NCBI GenBank assembly: GCA_018350325.1
Contig: JAEVLN010000007.1
Span: forward strand, 153,688-217,687
Direction: 5' to 3'
DNA length: 64,000 nt
Origin: Globodera rostochiensis
Lineage: Eukaryota > Nematoda > Chromadorea > Rhabditida > Heteroderidae
Shown here: positions 21,412 to 32,689 of the stretch, piece by piece
How positions within the stretch are numbered: position 1 is the first letter of the stretch
Layout of the letters: the number at the start of each line of letters is the position of its first letter
Translations under genes and position numbers: made by a program
Notes under the pieces: model-generated
Told to the model about the DNA's origin: nothing
What the model saw: only the letters and a program-made list of their open reading frames with translations
Database searches by the model: none

Positions 21412-22266
21412 GTAGACTCGAAATCACTCAAAACCACTTTTACAGTAGGTTTCTTAGGTGCTAAAACCGATCGAAAAATCACAAAATTTGTTGTTGCTCC
21501 GCCGGCACTTTTTGGTTATGCGCCCGCAGTCAAATTTTTAAAACAGGCACGACGAGACAAATCGATCTAAATATAAAGGGGCACCAGACGGCATTTGGAT
21601 ACCGGCGACTGAGTCCCAGTGTAAAAAGGGACATACCCTCTTTCTCCGCAGACAACTTAAAACTAGAGTCCGGACCCAAAACCCAAAACCAAAAAATTTT
21701 TGGGTTATTTTGTACAAAAAATTGGACCAAAAGTTTTTTGGTTTTGGGTTTTGGGTCAACTTGGGGTAAAACCCAAAAAAAACCAAAACCCAAAATAAAC
21801 CCAAAAGTTTTGACCAAATTTTGTTTGGTCCTAATTGGAGCACAACCCAAAAGAAACCAAAACCCAAAATAAACCCAAAAGTTTTGACCAAATTTTGTTT
21901 GGGTCCAACTTTCCGGTCTCTACTTAAAACAGAAGACAACTATGCACAGGATCCCGGCAAGGGTAGGGAATTAAGGGGTAGTCAAAAGGTATGTATGTGA
22001 AAAACTTGGCCGGCATCCAAATGCGTCTGATCGACTTTTTTACCCCTAGATCAATTTGTCTCGTCGAGAGCTGTCGAATGATACTAAATTTGTTGAAATT
22101 GGCCGACAGGAAGACACAAAATTTTGGTGAAAAATCTCCATTTTTGGCAATTTTTAAACCGTTCAAAAACCGGTTTAAAGGCGGAGCGACAAAAAATTTT
22201 TGATTGCTCTATCGGTTTCAACACCTAAGAACCCCTATAAAAGTTGTTTTGAGTGATTTCGAGTCT
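21412..22266. repeat. Foldback element, ~855 bp
   Basis: AGACTCGAAATCACTCAAAA at 21415 returns inverted as TTTTGAGTGATTTCGAGTCT at about 22246-22266, and homology continues inward (TTCTTAGGTG, AAACCGAT, GCTCCGCC). The centre (21670-21910) holds further direct and inverted copies of AACCCAAAATAAACCCAAAAG. It begins about 105 bases after the stop codon of the F-box-like pseudogene. No target duplication or ORF was found. Confidence 0.7.
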
Positions 22267-22930
22267 GGGCCAGCATTTTTGTTATAAAAATATGTATTTT
22301 GGCTGTTTTTGGAAAATAATTCATATTTTTAACGATAATCGCGGAGATGGCCATATAAGATAATATTTGAAAGCTCTTTGAACCGCTTGGCTTTTTTTTT
22401 TATGCATCTTGTTTGTTTGGTTTAGTTACGTTTAAAATATACTTAACTTTCAAAATTGCTGCCATTTTAGCATTTCCCAAATTTCCCGTAACATCCACCA
22501 CACACAACAGTTTAAAAAAAACAACATCTTTAAGCCGTAACCAATAAATGAATGGCCAATTGAGCACAAGTTGCCCTCATTGTCCTTCTGCTTGAATGTG
22601 TACCCCGGGGAGGGGCTAACACCTCAAAAGCCTAAAAGTGTCCCTTTATAGCTAGCTGTTCAAATTAGAGTTGCTCCCCAAACCCCGACATTTTTAGGCC
22701 TCACCTCTGGCACGCCGACCCCCAAAGGTTGGGGGAGCAACCAACCCTAGTTGAATATTTTTATGGTTGGACGGCTTTGTATGCCTGGCTCATGGTGTAC
22801 GGTGGTCGTTCTACAAAACGTTAATTATTTATAAATCCAAGATCAAAAATAAGAACTCAAACAATAAATTGCACAAAATTGCGTTCGTACTTCCAATATT
22901 TATTTCGCTATATATGAAATAACTTTTTTT
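22267..22930. other. Spacer, no gene seen
   Basis: AT-rich sequence with a more GC-balanced patch at 22600-22790 (paired CCCCGGGGAGGGG and GGTTGGGGGAGCAACC) that could form hairpins. I see no coding signal. Confidence 0.45.
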
Positions 22931-22944
22931 AAATATTCGATTTG

Positions 22945-23412
22945 CCTTCTTCTGCAACAGTTCCCCAGTCCTTCACGAAAGACATGCGCGATTTGTGCAG
23001 AGTCTGTGCAACAACAAAAAAAGAGATTAAAACCAAAAATTTGATTTTTGCCAAACTCGGACGATTGTAACAGTTGGTGCCTGGATAAACACTGCTGCAG
23101 TTTCGCTGAATGTTTCGCTAAAAGAATATTTAAATTAAATATTTAATAATTTAATTCTTTAAGCAAATGCACAGTTTTCGCGCCGCCGAAAAAATATTGA
23201 ATTTTAATGGAATTTGTTAAGAAAAGTGTCAAAAAACCAATTTCAACAGGTGACCAAGCAGTGCGTCAACTAGCCGACCCATCTCCGTCGGACTGGCACG
23301 CCCCAACTTTTGCATGAACCAATCCAGGTCATTTCCAAAAGCCAGGTCCAGGTAAATTTTTGTTTGGAACCCTGGTTTAATTACCAGATTTAGTTTTTTT
23401 TTTAAATTGCCC
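22945..23412 (-). CDS. Unidentified minus-strand gene, 3' exons
   Basis: Three coding-like blocks lie in order on the minus strand. About 23412-23230 contains YLDLAFGNDLDWFMQKLG and PTEMGRLVDALLGHL. A block opening at an acceptor (TTCTTTTAG) near 23120 contains NCSSVYPGTNCYNRPSLAK. A block after TTGTTGTTGCACAG near 23006 contains TLHKSRMSFVKDWG and ends at a TAA near 22945. The stretch RMSFVKDWG differs at one position from RMSFVKGWG of the SMAD MH2 L3 loop, but the rest of MH2 (the region up to CWIEIHL) is not visible, so I do not call it a SMAD. It is either the tail of an unknown gene or a decayed one. Confidence 0.35.
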
Positions 23413-23658
23413 AAATGGCGGAATGGTTTATAGCTATTTCATCAAATTTGCTGGAAACAGATAATTTCAAGAATAAAAATTGTTTTTTGGGCGCCCCCCC
23501 CACGCGCACAAAGCCCGTAGATGAGCCGCCCGCTCGGTTTCAGCAACATTCTGACACGCGTATCGCCAAATGGGCGATCGGACGCACGCTTTTTGAATGA
23601 TTTAAAAACGTTTTAAATCAGTTCGGGGCTTGGAATTGATTGAAAATGAGGTCAAAAC

Positions 23659-24788
23659 TAGTGTTCGGTCGGTACGGGAAAGTACCGAAGCTTTTCCAGT
23701 ACTTTCGGTACCGGTACTTTTTCGGTACTTTACCGAAAAGTACCGACCGAAAAATTTGAGTCCCGAAGGTACCGACCGAACAAAATTTGAGTCCCGAAAA
23801 AAGTTTCCGAACGGAAAAATTGGTAATATATTTGAATTTTTCAAACCCCTCATATCACGTGGCTTAGTGGTTAAACTGTGAACCAAAAGACTTTATTGTC
23901 TGAGGTTCGAGTCCTCGAGTCTAATTTATTTTTATTATTTTTATTGAATGCCCTGCTGATGAGTGATGTGGTTGCCTGGGGGTTCAAACCCCCGACTGTG
24001 TAAATAGTTTCAATTAACTTCATGACAAAGAAAAACAATATTTTTATTTAAATATGTATTTAAGATTTTTAAAATAGAAGGTAATTTAGGAAGTTCTTAA
24101 TTTTTCAAGAAAGTTATTAGCAAATTAATTTTCAAAAATATTAACCGATTCAAAACTTCATTTACATAAAGAATTACTTTTTTTCACCATTTTAGTTATC
24201 GAAATTGGACAAATTTTCTTAATAAAATCGTAAGAATTTTCATTTGTTCCTCTCGGCGACGCCTATCGGCATCGCCGTTCACCTACAAAAACCCCCCTAA
24301 TAAAACGGCAAAATTTTATTTTCTCTTGTTTTCTGAACCTAAAATTAAAGTTTTTGGAAATAAGAGCTCGGAATCTGGATTTCAATAATGTCCGGAAAAT
24401 TTTGAAATCTTATTTGATTTTTTAATTTTTCTTAATCATTTTTAGCCCTTCTGGATGCATTTTTTGGGCCATTTTTCTTCACAAATTCCATCAAAAATAA
24501 AAAATTTTCTCGGCGGCGCCTATCGGCACCGCCGATCCCCCTTCAAACTGATCCAAACCTATTAAAATTCTTACCACTAGACAGGAACAGGTCGAATGCT
24601 GATTTTTTTAACGCAATCTCCCAAAACTCAATTATAAATATTTATAAGCCAAGATTTCCAAAATAAACGCTTTTTTGTTAAAAAGTTACCCTAAAAAATT
24701 GGGTACCGAAAACCGAAAAAGTACCGACAATTTTTTTTCGGTACCGGTACTTTTTCGGTAACCGACCGACCCTTCTGGCCGATCACTA
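23659..24788. mobile_element. hAT-type element with tRNA-like segments
   Basis: Termini TAGTGTTCGG and, inverted, TAGTGATCGG; direct flanks GTCAAAAC on both sides (23651-23658 and 24789-24796), a perfect 8-bp target duplication. Both ends carry clustered GGTACCGGTACTTTTTCGGT modules. The interior contains two tRNA-like stretches: 23860-23925 with TGGCTTAGTGGTTAAAC and GAGGTTCGAGTCCTC (A-box and B-box like), and 23950-24000 with GGGGGTTCAAACCCCC. Neither folds into a convincing acceptor stem, so they are not called as tRNAs. A related end is present at 57872-58120. Confidence 0.8.
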
Positions 24789-24909
24789 GTCAAAACCTCA
24801 TCTTTTTATGACTTAAAACGAAATTTTTTTTTAATTCTTAAGAATTATTACCAGCCCGAACTATTTATCAACCAATTCATTTAGCAAAGAAAAAACGAAA
24901 CTCAAAATA

Positions 24910-25285
24910 CGCGCCATTTCCGTCAGCTGCGCGACGAGATGTCAAATTGCCCAACGACCATTCATTCGTTTTGAAATGCGCGTCCACCAAACGATCAAAT
25001 CGATCGCTGATCAGTGCCACGTTCAGTCCGAGCGCAAAAGGCCCACACCAAAACGTCGTCATAAACGAAACTGAAAATTAGGGGGTTCAAAGAGATGAAT
25101 GGGTGCCGCAAATAGACAAGGCCCCCCCCCCCCTCCCGGTTTTGCAATCCTCCGGCGTGAAAATCGGCGATCCCCGGCTAAAGAAGTGCCAATGGTAATA
25201 GTTAGGCCGGGGGAATTTCCCGAAACCCGTAGAAATACGGCAACACTCACATTTCTTTCAATTGTTTCTCAACTTTCTTCGGGGA
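24910..25285 (-). pseudogene. Relic of a third F-box-like family gene
   Basis: Reading the minus strand, about 25285-25245 matches the first exon of the family (PKKVEKQLKE-like, then donor GTGAGT) but without the ATG. About 25070-24910 matches the second exon: [45 protein letters not shown] small deletion between the VYDDVL segment and CGPFALG shifts the frame, and similarity stops after ADGNGA. The visible parts are closest to the truncated plus-strand copy (both have [10 protein letters not shown]). Confidence 0.7.
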
Positions 25286-25507
25286 ATTCCGGATCCCGTC
25301 CCGGTCGGGCCAGGACTAACCGGGAAAAAGTACACCCCTAATTTTTCATTTTATTTTTTTGGTTGGACGAATAGTATTTTTAAAATAAATTTATCCCAAT
25401 CTTTTTGAGTTTTTGCTTCAATTTTTTTTATGAGAGATTGCCAATTTTTGCTGATCGGATCAATTAGCAGCATTTTTGGGTACCCAAGGAGGGAGGGATA
25501 AACCAGC

Positions 25508-25741
25508 ATGCTCACGGTTACCCGTAACCGCGGATACCCGCGGCTAACCGCGGTTAACGGTTATGGAATTTAAAGCACCGCGGTTACGGTCGGTTAACGG
25601 TTATGAGTGTTTGAGGACGGGCGGTTACGGTCGGTTAACGGTTATGAGTGTTTGAGGACGGGCGGTTACGGTCGGTTAACGGTTATGAGTGTTTGAGGAC
25701 GGGCGGTTACGGTTAAGGAAATTGGTAACCGTGAGCATGCC
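25508..25741. repeat. Foldback with three 41-bp tandem repeats
   Basis: Ends GCATGCTCACGGTTAC and, inverted, GTAACCGTGAGCATGC. Inside, the unit containing GTCGGTTAACGGTTATGAGT and GTTTGAGGACGGGCGGTTAC is repeated three times with very few differences. The left part has additional AACCGCGG palindromes. Confidence 0.8.
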
Positions 25742-26669
25742 TGCTTTTTATAAAAGAAATTATTTCTTTGATGTGGTTAAATCAAGGTTCACAAATTTTT
25801 TAAAAGACTCATTTTGTTAGTTAAGAGATTTATGGGAAAGGGATTCCGAGATTTTGAGCCCTAATCCCTTACAATCTTCCTCTCTCATCTTTCCGATCGT
25901 TTTGACGCATAGGTAATTGAAAAGATTTGGCCAATTTTTAGCCCACATTTTGTCAATTTTTAAGTTTTTTAGCAATATTTAAAGGTTTTAGCACATGAAA
26001 ATCCGCCCTAGTTATGTATGATCATTATTTCATATGAATTTATTAATTTTAGAATATTTTTTTCCCAAAATTTCAGTTAAGTTAAACAAACAACCGTTGT
26101 CTAAAATTAGTGAAAAAATTTTGAAAGTCCTTGGCGTGAATTCAACAGAATCGGCGCTAGTGGAAGCTGAAAATCGTCGTTGTTCTGATGACAGGGGAGG
26201 ACAGTAAATTGGAAGAAGCCAAAAAGAGAGACAACGACGGGATTATGTTCGAAGAAATTTCTGAAAAACGAGGATTTTTTTAATGAATTTTGTAAGGCGC
26301 CCACGTGAAGTCATCCTCATTTACATACAGTAATTCATCCTTCCCCAATGTCTACGGTATTTGATGCACCTTCCCTTCTCGAAGCAGAATTCTTAAAATA
26401 ACTTGTATTCCTGCTGACCAATTTTTTAAACAAAAATGTTACTTCCCGCCGGTGCCGTCGGACTCTAAAAAGTGTTTAAAAAATCGCAGACTCTTTCTTA
26501 TCCCCGGGCAAAAAAGAGAACAAAACAAAAAGCATTAAGAATTTTCTCATCAAAGCTTCGGTAAAACAAGACAAGATTCATATGAACAGAAAAAAGCAAC
26601 AATTCAATATTATTAGTCAATTTTCTCAGTTTGAATATTTTCATCCAAATTCCCTCTTCCTCAGTGCTT
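25742..26669. other. Spacer, no gene seen
   Basis: AT-rich; no exon supported. The part next to 26670 (about 26570-26669) is the 3' flank of the F-box-like gene, because it matches the sequence following the stop of the plus-strand copy (TATTGAATTGTTGCTTTTTTC near 21311). Confidence 0.5.
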
Positions 26670-27136
26670 TCACTTTTTAGGCTCACTCGGACCTTCATTT
26701 GTGTCAAGCAATCTGAAAATGAAACAAAAATGACAAAGAATTCCCCCTCTCCTGCCAAAAAGGCTAAATTTAAAAAAATCATAACAAAAATGAGCAGCAC
26801 TACGAATTTATTCCAAAGAACAAACCAAAAAAGGTTCTTGTCCGGTTTATGCATCTCATGAAACTTTTATGCGTCCCAAGGAGTTATACACCAAATTTCT
26901 GACATCAATTTTTGTCAAATCATTGATTTTGTCTAAGATTTTTTTCCATCAAGTACTTGATTTTTGGTAATAGTAAAGCTGGTACCCCCCCCCATTTAAA
27001 AAAAATCAATTTGTTCAAAAACAAACAATCAAACGGACTTCGGCTTTATAGATATCAGATTCTACGTCCCAGAAAAGTCTTAGAAACTATTATAACAAGT
27101 TTCTATTTTTTGACAAAGAAATTGGGACACCATTCG

Positions 27137-27614
27137 GTAATACTAAGGTTTGTCCCCCCCCCCCCCATTTTTTGAAAAAATAAAAATATTTTTCAAAGTC
27201 AATTAAAAGGTGTTTGCTTCTAGGGGGTTTTCGGGGGCGTAGAATCCGAATCTGACATTTATTTCGACCAATTTCGAATCCCGGACCCGAATTCGAACAA
27301 CTTTTGAAAATTTGAAATTTTGCAAAAATCAATGTTGGCCTCAAAATCATTCAAAAAATATAAATTCGATCATTACTTGCCTTTTCGTTCTAAGTTTGTG
27401 CTTTTCGAATGATTTTGAGGCCAACATTGATTTTTGCAAAATTTCAAATTTTTCAAAAGTTGTTCGAATTCGGGTCCGGGATTCGAAATTGGTCGAAATA
27501 AATGTCAGATTCGGATTCTACGCCCCCGAAAACCCCCTAGAAACACCTTTTCTTGACTTTGAAAAATATTTTTATTTTTTCAAAAAATGGGGGCGACAAA
27601 CCTTAGTATTATCA
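27137..27614. mobile_element. GGTAATA-family inverted-repeat element
   Basis: Arms of about 210 bp: GGTAATACTAAGGTTTGTCC at the left returns as GACAAACCTTAGTATTATC at the right. The two arms are nearly identical through GGGGGTTTTCGGGGGCGTAG and ATTCGAACAACTTTTGAAAA to a short loop near 27350-27412. A degraded left end of a related copy is at 26965 (GGTAATAGTAAAGCTGGTAC). No ORF is supported. Confidence 0.8.
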
Positions 27615-28492
27615 TGGGACGCATAAACCGGACTAGAACCCAAAAAACTACTGTACAGGAATTTAGAAAAATTAAAAAAATCTAACCAAAAGGCTGGAAT
27701 TCGGACCCAAAAATGTCCGGAATCCGGGTACATCCCTCCCCTAATCCTTACCCGTCGTCGATGTCCCTGTCGTAGCAGTTCATGAAGAAAAAGAACCGCT
27801 TACGTACAAAGTTCCATCCATATGCCTCCTTTTCCCATTTTGCCCATTTGTCTTCGTCGCGCTCAATCGGACAACGAAGCAACAGCAAAAAGAAAATGCT
27901 GAAGCGCCGCCACACCAATCGTTCCCCCGTCAAATTGTTTTGCAGCTCGAATGGCACAATGTTAGCGGAATAATCACGAAGATAGATGATGAAATTCAAC
28001 GGTTCGGTCGAATTGACAAATGCCTAAAATTGCATAAATTATTTTAAATCGAGAAATTACAGTAAAAGTCAAAAAGCACCTGTTTGAGTCCTTCAATTCC
28101 AATCGGACGAAATTTGCATTGCAACACCTTCGGAAGTCCATCCCCGCGGGGCGTGATTTGGCCAAAGCTTGATCAGAAGAAGCGCCAGCACTGTCATCGG
28201 CCGGGAACACGGGAAAGCCGCCCTCGGATTGGATGAATCGGAGCTTTGCACAATCGCAGAGAATGGTCGGAGAGAAGCGGCGCAAACGGTCGAAATTGTC
28301 GGAGTAGGAAGCAAAGCCGCAAATGTTGTTGTTGATCAACGGCCAAATCCGGTGCCAAATGATCTCCCAACTGCGGTTTTGGTCGGCGGATGTTCCGATT
28401 GAAAGAGTGATGTCTTTGGTGTTGAACAGTCGGCGAATGCGTTGAAGAAAGTCGAAGACAGTTTGGTCGATGTAACTAAATTGTATTATGAA

Positions 28493-29015
28493 TAGGCCCG
28501 CTAATTATATGGACAAAAAATCTCGAAATATGGCCATAAAATATGGATGAAAAATTGTAAGATATGGACCAAATATGGGCAAAAATTGCAAAATATGGAC
28601 AAATATGGATAAAAAATGTTTAAATATAGAGCAAAAAGTGGGCAAGATTTTCCTAATTGAAGTAATATGAGAAATTAAAATTTTTATATGTAAATTAAAG
28701 GCATTTCAGAAAAATTTTTTGAAAATAAGCAGAATTTCAAAAATTTTCATTTTTTGGTGGCAGAATTTTTAGTCGTGAAAAAGTCAATTTTTAGGGGTGC
28801 ATTTTTTGTTTGAAAATGTCGATCCTTAGGGGGTGTATTTTTCGTTTTTATTGCATTTTTGTTAAGGAAGTTTTGAAAAATGGCGAAATATGGAAAAATA
28901 TGAATTATAAAATGGGTTCTAGAAGCTCCAACCAAAGTTAAAAACACTATTGGTACGCTGTTCCGAGTGCGCAAAAAAAAAATATGGATTTCCATATAGG
29001 TAATTAGCGGGCCTA
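28493..29015. mobile_element. 523-bp hAT-type MITE, 8-bp TSD
   Basis: Termini TAGGCCCGCTAATTA in inverted orientation at both ends; direct flanks ATTATGAA at 28485-28492 and 29016-29023. The interior is rich in AATATGG(A/C)CA-type repeats and AT runs. It lies inside the intron between exons 2 and 3 of the minus-strand F-box-like gene. A related element is at 38678-39246. Confidence 0.9.
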
Positions 29016-30017
29016 ATTATGAAAAATACAAAAATTTAAATGCTGTAAAAGATGTGACCTTAAATTAATTCGTTCAAATCCGATCACTTTGTTTGGAAGC
29101 GGCTCTTGCGGAATTGGCAGACGGCGCTCGACTTGACCCCATTCGTCAATGATTTTGGCAATTTCGGCTCCCTTCACGTCAGTTGCGCGACGAATGTCCA
29201 GCCACGCCAACGCCAATCCATTCAATTCGAAATGCGCGTCCACCAAAAAGTCAAATCGATCGCTGATCAGCGCCACTTTCAGTCCGAGCGCAAAATGTCC
29301 ACAAAATGCGAACACTTCGAACAAAACGTCGTCGCAAATAAAACTGAAAAATCGATTTATGGCATTATTAGTTTTGCGGGAAAAATGCGAGAATCCCGTC
29401 CCGAAACTTTTTGAAATTCCCGTTCTCGCAATTTTATTTTCCCGGGCTCTAATATTCACTTCAAAAAACTCACATTTTTTTCAATTGTTTCTCCGCTTCT
29501 TTTGGATTGTCCGACATTCTTTTTGTTGTAAATACAAATTATTTTTATGATTCCAATAAGGCTTATGAAGCAGAAAATAATGCCATTATTACAACAAAGA
29601 AAAATTTTGAGCAATTCAGGCTTGGAGGAGATAAAATTAGTGAGAATTTCGCAAAAAAACACGTTTTTTTAATAAAGAATTCTGCCACGTTTTTGTTTTA
29701 AAGGCCTTTTCAGGCTTATTTTAAGCTTCTGGGAGGGGACGGGCGGTGCCAAAACGGCAAAAAACTGAATAAATCAGCTTTTCAAAATCTTAGATGTTGT
29801 CAGATATTAAAAATATTATCAGATTCGTGATTTGTGGTTTTTTTAGAGTCTGATAAGTTTTTTGATGCTGATATGATTTTACTTAATTTTCTTAACGTTT
29901 TTCATATAAACAGAGCGCCAAAGAAACCGCATTTTCAAAATTTTGCTTGCAATCTCTCAACAAACAAGTTTTCTCTCGGCGGCGCCTAGCCCCCGCCCCC
30001 CTCCCCCAGGGTTTCTT

Positions 30018-30432
30018 GGTAATACTGTGCTTTGTGACCCCCCTTTTTTGAAAAAATTCAAATTTTTTTAAAAGTCATATAAAACAAATTTTCGGGGGTT
30101 TTCGGGGTCGCTGATCACGATTCTGGCATTTATTTTACCCGATTCCGAACCTCGAACCCGAAATTCGAACAATTTTTCAAAAAAAAATTTTTACAAAAAA
30201 TTAACATTTATTACCCAAAATCGATTCAAATGCACGAAATAGCCATTCGTTTTTTGTAAAAATTTTTTTTCGAGAAATTGTTCGAATTTCGGGTTCGGGG
30301 TTCGGAATCGGGTAAAATAAATGTCAGAATCGTGATCAGCGACCCCGAAAACCCCCGAAAATTTGTTTTATATGACTTTAAAAAAAATTTGAATTTTTTC
30401 AAAAAAGGGGGGTCACAAAGCACAGTATTACC
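30018..30432. mobile_element. GGTAATA-family MITE with 8-bp TSD
   Basis: GGTAATACTGTGCTTTGTGA at the left and its complement at the right; arms of about 190 bp around a short loop near 30215-30250. Direct flanks GGTTTCTT at 30010-30017 and 30433-30440 are perfect. This copy fixes the boundary and duplication length for the family also seen at 27137-27614 and 43728-43953. Confidence 0.9.
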
Positions 30433-30440
30433 GGTTTCTT

Positions 30441-32470
30441 TGGCAAAACCCAAAAACGTGCACACGAGTTCAAAAACGTGTAGATGCTTCTAAAGAAATA
30501 TCTGTTAGTAGTCCAATTTTATTAAAAGGTAAAAATGATGGTGATTTTTTTTTATCTCCTATAAATATAGAAAATTTACCTTTTTCAATTTTGCAAGAGT
30601 ATAAACATTAACTATATATTTACACACTCTTTTTAATATACAAAAACACTCTCTAGTATATTTTCATTCAACAAAATATATCTAACACTATTATCAAGTA
30701 CTTTTCCTTGTTTTAAGAGATCTTTATAAAAACGATTTAAGGTTTTTAAAACAGTTTGTTTTTTTTAATTAATATTTTAAAAAGATTAAATTTTAATTAA
30801 AAATGTATTTGTTATACTTATTGAATTAAAAACATCTGTTATTATGGCAATGATTAAAAAAATTATAACAAATACTTCTTCTGGCTTATACTTATAAACC
30901 CTAAGCAAGTACTTTTGTAATTAATGTTCAATGTTTTGCAAACATTTTTTACAACAAATACACTTCATTTTAATAGTTTCATGTAAAGTTGCATGTTCGG
31001 ACAAATTTTTCAAAACGTGGCAAAAAACGTGGACATTTTTTAAGCCTTTAATTTGATGTAAAATTGCTCGAACGATTATTAGCTAGCATATTTATCACGA
31101 CTTTTCACCATTTTGAGCAAATTTGGTTGAGAAAGAAAGTAATTATGGCAGGCCCGTAGCCAGAAATTTTTTCGGGGGGGGGGGGGCAGTTGGGGGAAAA
31201 AGTCGATGTTTAGGGGTGTTTTTACCTTATTGCATTTTTGTTAAGGAGTTGAGAAAATTTTGAAATTTTCACTCAATTTTGTTAATAGATTTGCAATCAA
31301 AATTTTAAAAATAGCCTTGTTTTTAAAGCTTTTTAGGGAAGAGGTCCGGCCCGAAAAATTTTTTTTTTGTAGATTTTACAAGATTTGTTAAGAAAATTGG
31401 CCCAGATTGGCGAAATATTTAAAAATTTTTAAAATACACACATAAATTGGGAGTAAATAGTCAAAAATTGAATTCAAGGCAAAAACGGGGCAAAAACATG
31501 GCAATCAACCCCAAAACTGGCGAAACGTGGCATCTTTGAACAAATACAAAACTATTTATGGGCGTCCGATGGAAAATATCGTGAAAATCTTTTTAAAAAA
31601 TTTTGCGGGAACCTCTTTCATTGCTAAAAATCTTCAAAAATACGGCCATTTTTTAAAACTTTGATTGCAAATCTCTTAACAAATTGAGTCTAAAATTGCA
31701 AAATTTTCTCGGCGGCGCCTACCGGCACCGCCAACCACCCCCGCCCCTTTCCCAAAAATTTTCCCGCAACAAAAATAGAAAAAAAATCGCTAAAAAAATG
31801 CTCATTTGTCATAAGAAGTTGCTCAAATCAATTTGGGTGTGTTTAGAATTCAGGGGTGCCAAACAAGGTGGTCTATTTCGCGTTTTTTAGTCAATATAAA
31901 TCCGGACCCCTGGGGTCTTTTATGTTAATCTGTTTATTTGAATGTTTTTCTAGTTTCAGATCGTTTACCGGCGTTCAAGCACAGCAACAAAGGGGCGGCG
32001 CCGAATAATTGAATATTAGACATCCGATAATTTATTTCTCTTGCTCTTTGGTCTTACATTTTTTTTGTCTCTGTTACGGCATCTTTTTCATTTGGTTTTT
32101 CCATTTTTTTCACAATTTGGAGCGCTCAAGTGCCGTTGAATTTAAATTGCGTGTCCATTATGAATTGGCGAATTTTACCCCTTAGCAAATCCCGGTTTTT
32201 TCAAAATTGACAATCTTTGTTTTTGTCCATTAGTCCCGATTTTTTGACCGGGATTTTGATTAATTTTCCCACTCATAAAATCCCGGTTTTTTAATTTACT
32301 CAATCCCGGTCCCGGGTTTTCCCAAAAATCCCGGTCCCGACCAGAGAGGACCATTTATGGCAAATGCCATAATCTTGGAAATTTGCCATATTTTTTGCCA
32401 TATTTCCAATTGCCATATTAGAACTTTGTGAAATTCTCATCTTTTAAGGGAAAAATGAGAATTCCCGAAA
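30441..32470. other. Gene-poor AT-rich stretch
   Basis: No exon supported. A solo CAGGCCCGTAGCCAG terminus with a following G-run begins near 31150, but no matching right end was found. The palindromic motif GGCGGCGCCTACCGGCACCG is at about 31709. GCCATAT-rich repeats lie at 32350-32420, related to those at 38260-38330. Confidence 0.5.
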
Positions 32471-32484
32471 AAGTGCTCTTTTGA

Positions 32485-32667
32485 TTAGAGCCCGGTCGAG
32501 ACGAGAATCTCGTTTCGAGATCTCGAAAAATCTCGACGAGATTCTCGAAAAATCTCGTCTCGACATCTCGTCTCGAATAAAACTGAATTTTCGAGATTTT
32601 TCGAGACCCGAGATTTTTTCGAGAATCTCGTCTCGAGTCTCGCTCGAAGCTCAAGTCCGGGCTCTAG
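32485..32667. repeat. CTCGAGAC-rich foldback
   Basis: TAGAGCCCGGTCGAGACGAG at the left and, inverted, TAGAGCCCGGACTTGAGC at the right; the interior is built of TCTCGA modules that can pair throughout. No target duplication is visible. Confidence 0.65.
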
Positions 32668-32689
32668 TCAACACTAATTAAGAAGCCCT

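Larger units (their letters stand above)
26670..29517 (-). pseudogene. F-box-like family gene, full exon set, one deletion
   Basis: All exons of the family are present on the minus strand: 29517-29474 ([14 protein letters not shown]), 29343-29059 ([15 protein letters not shown], an F-box-like start, then [20 protein letters not shown] and [18 protein letters not shown]), 28475-28080 (YIDQTVFDFLQRIRRLF, SWEIIWHRIWPLI, FPADDSAGASSDQA), 28023-27752 ([48 protein letters not shown]) and 26712-26670 (LLDTNEGPSEPKK, stop). Phases agree across introns. Compared with the plus-strand copy, about 8 bases encoding W-L-H are missing after LAK in the third exon (near 28150-28160), which shifts the frame. 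The 3' end of that exon would read correctly only in the other frame. Introns host a hAT-type MITE (28493-29015) and an inverted-repeat element (27137-27614). The protein function is unknown; an F-box would suggest a Skp1/SCF adaptor role. If the deletion is an assembly error, the gene would be intact. Confidence 0.7.

Noticed and set aside
23860..23925. A tRNA gene call
   Set aside because: The D- and T-arm-like parts are present, but no acceptor stem or proper anticodon stem pairs; it lies inside a transposon.
24892..25062. An independent small gene on the minus strand
   Set aside because: It is a frame-shifted piece of the F-box-like family exon 2 and lacks the remaining exons.
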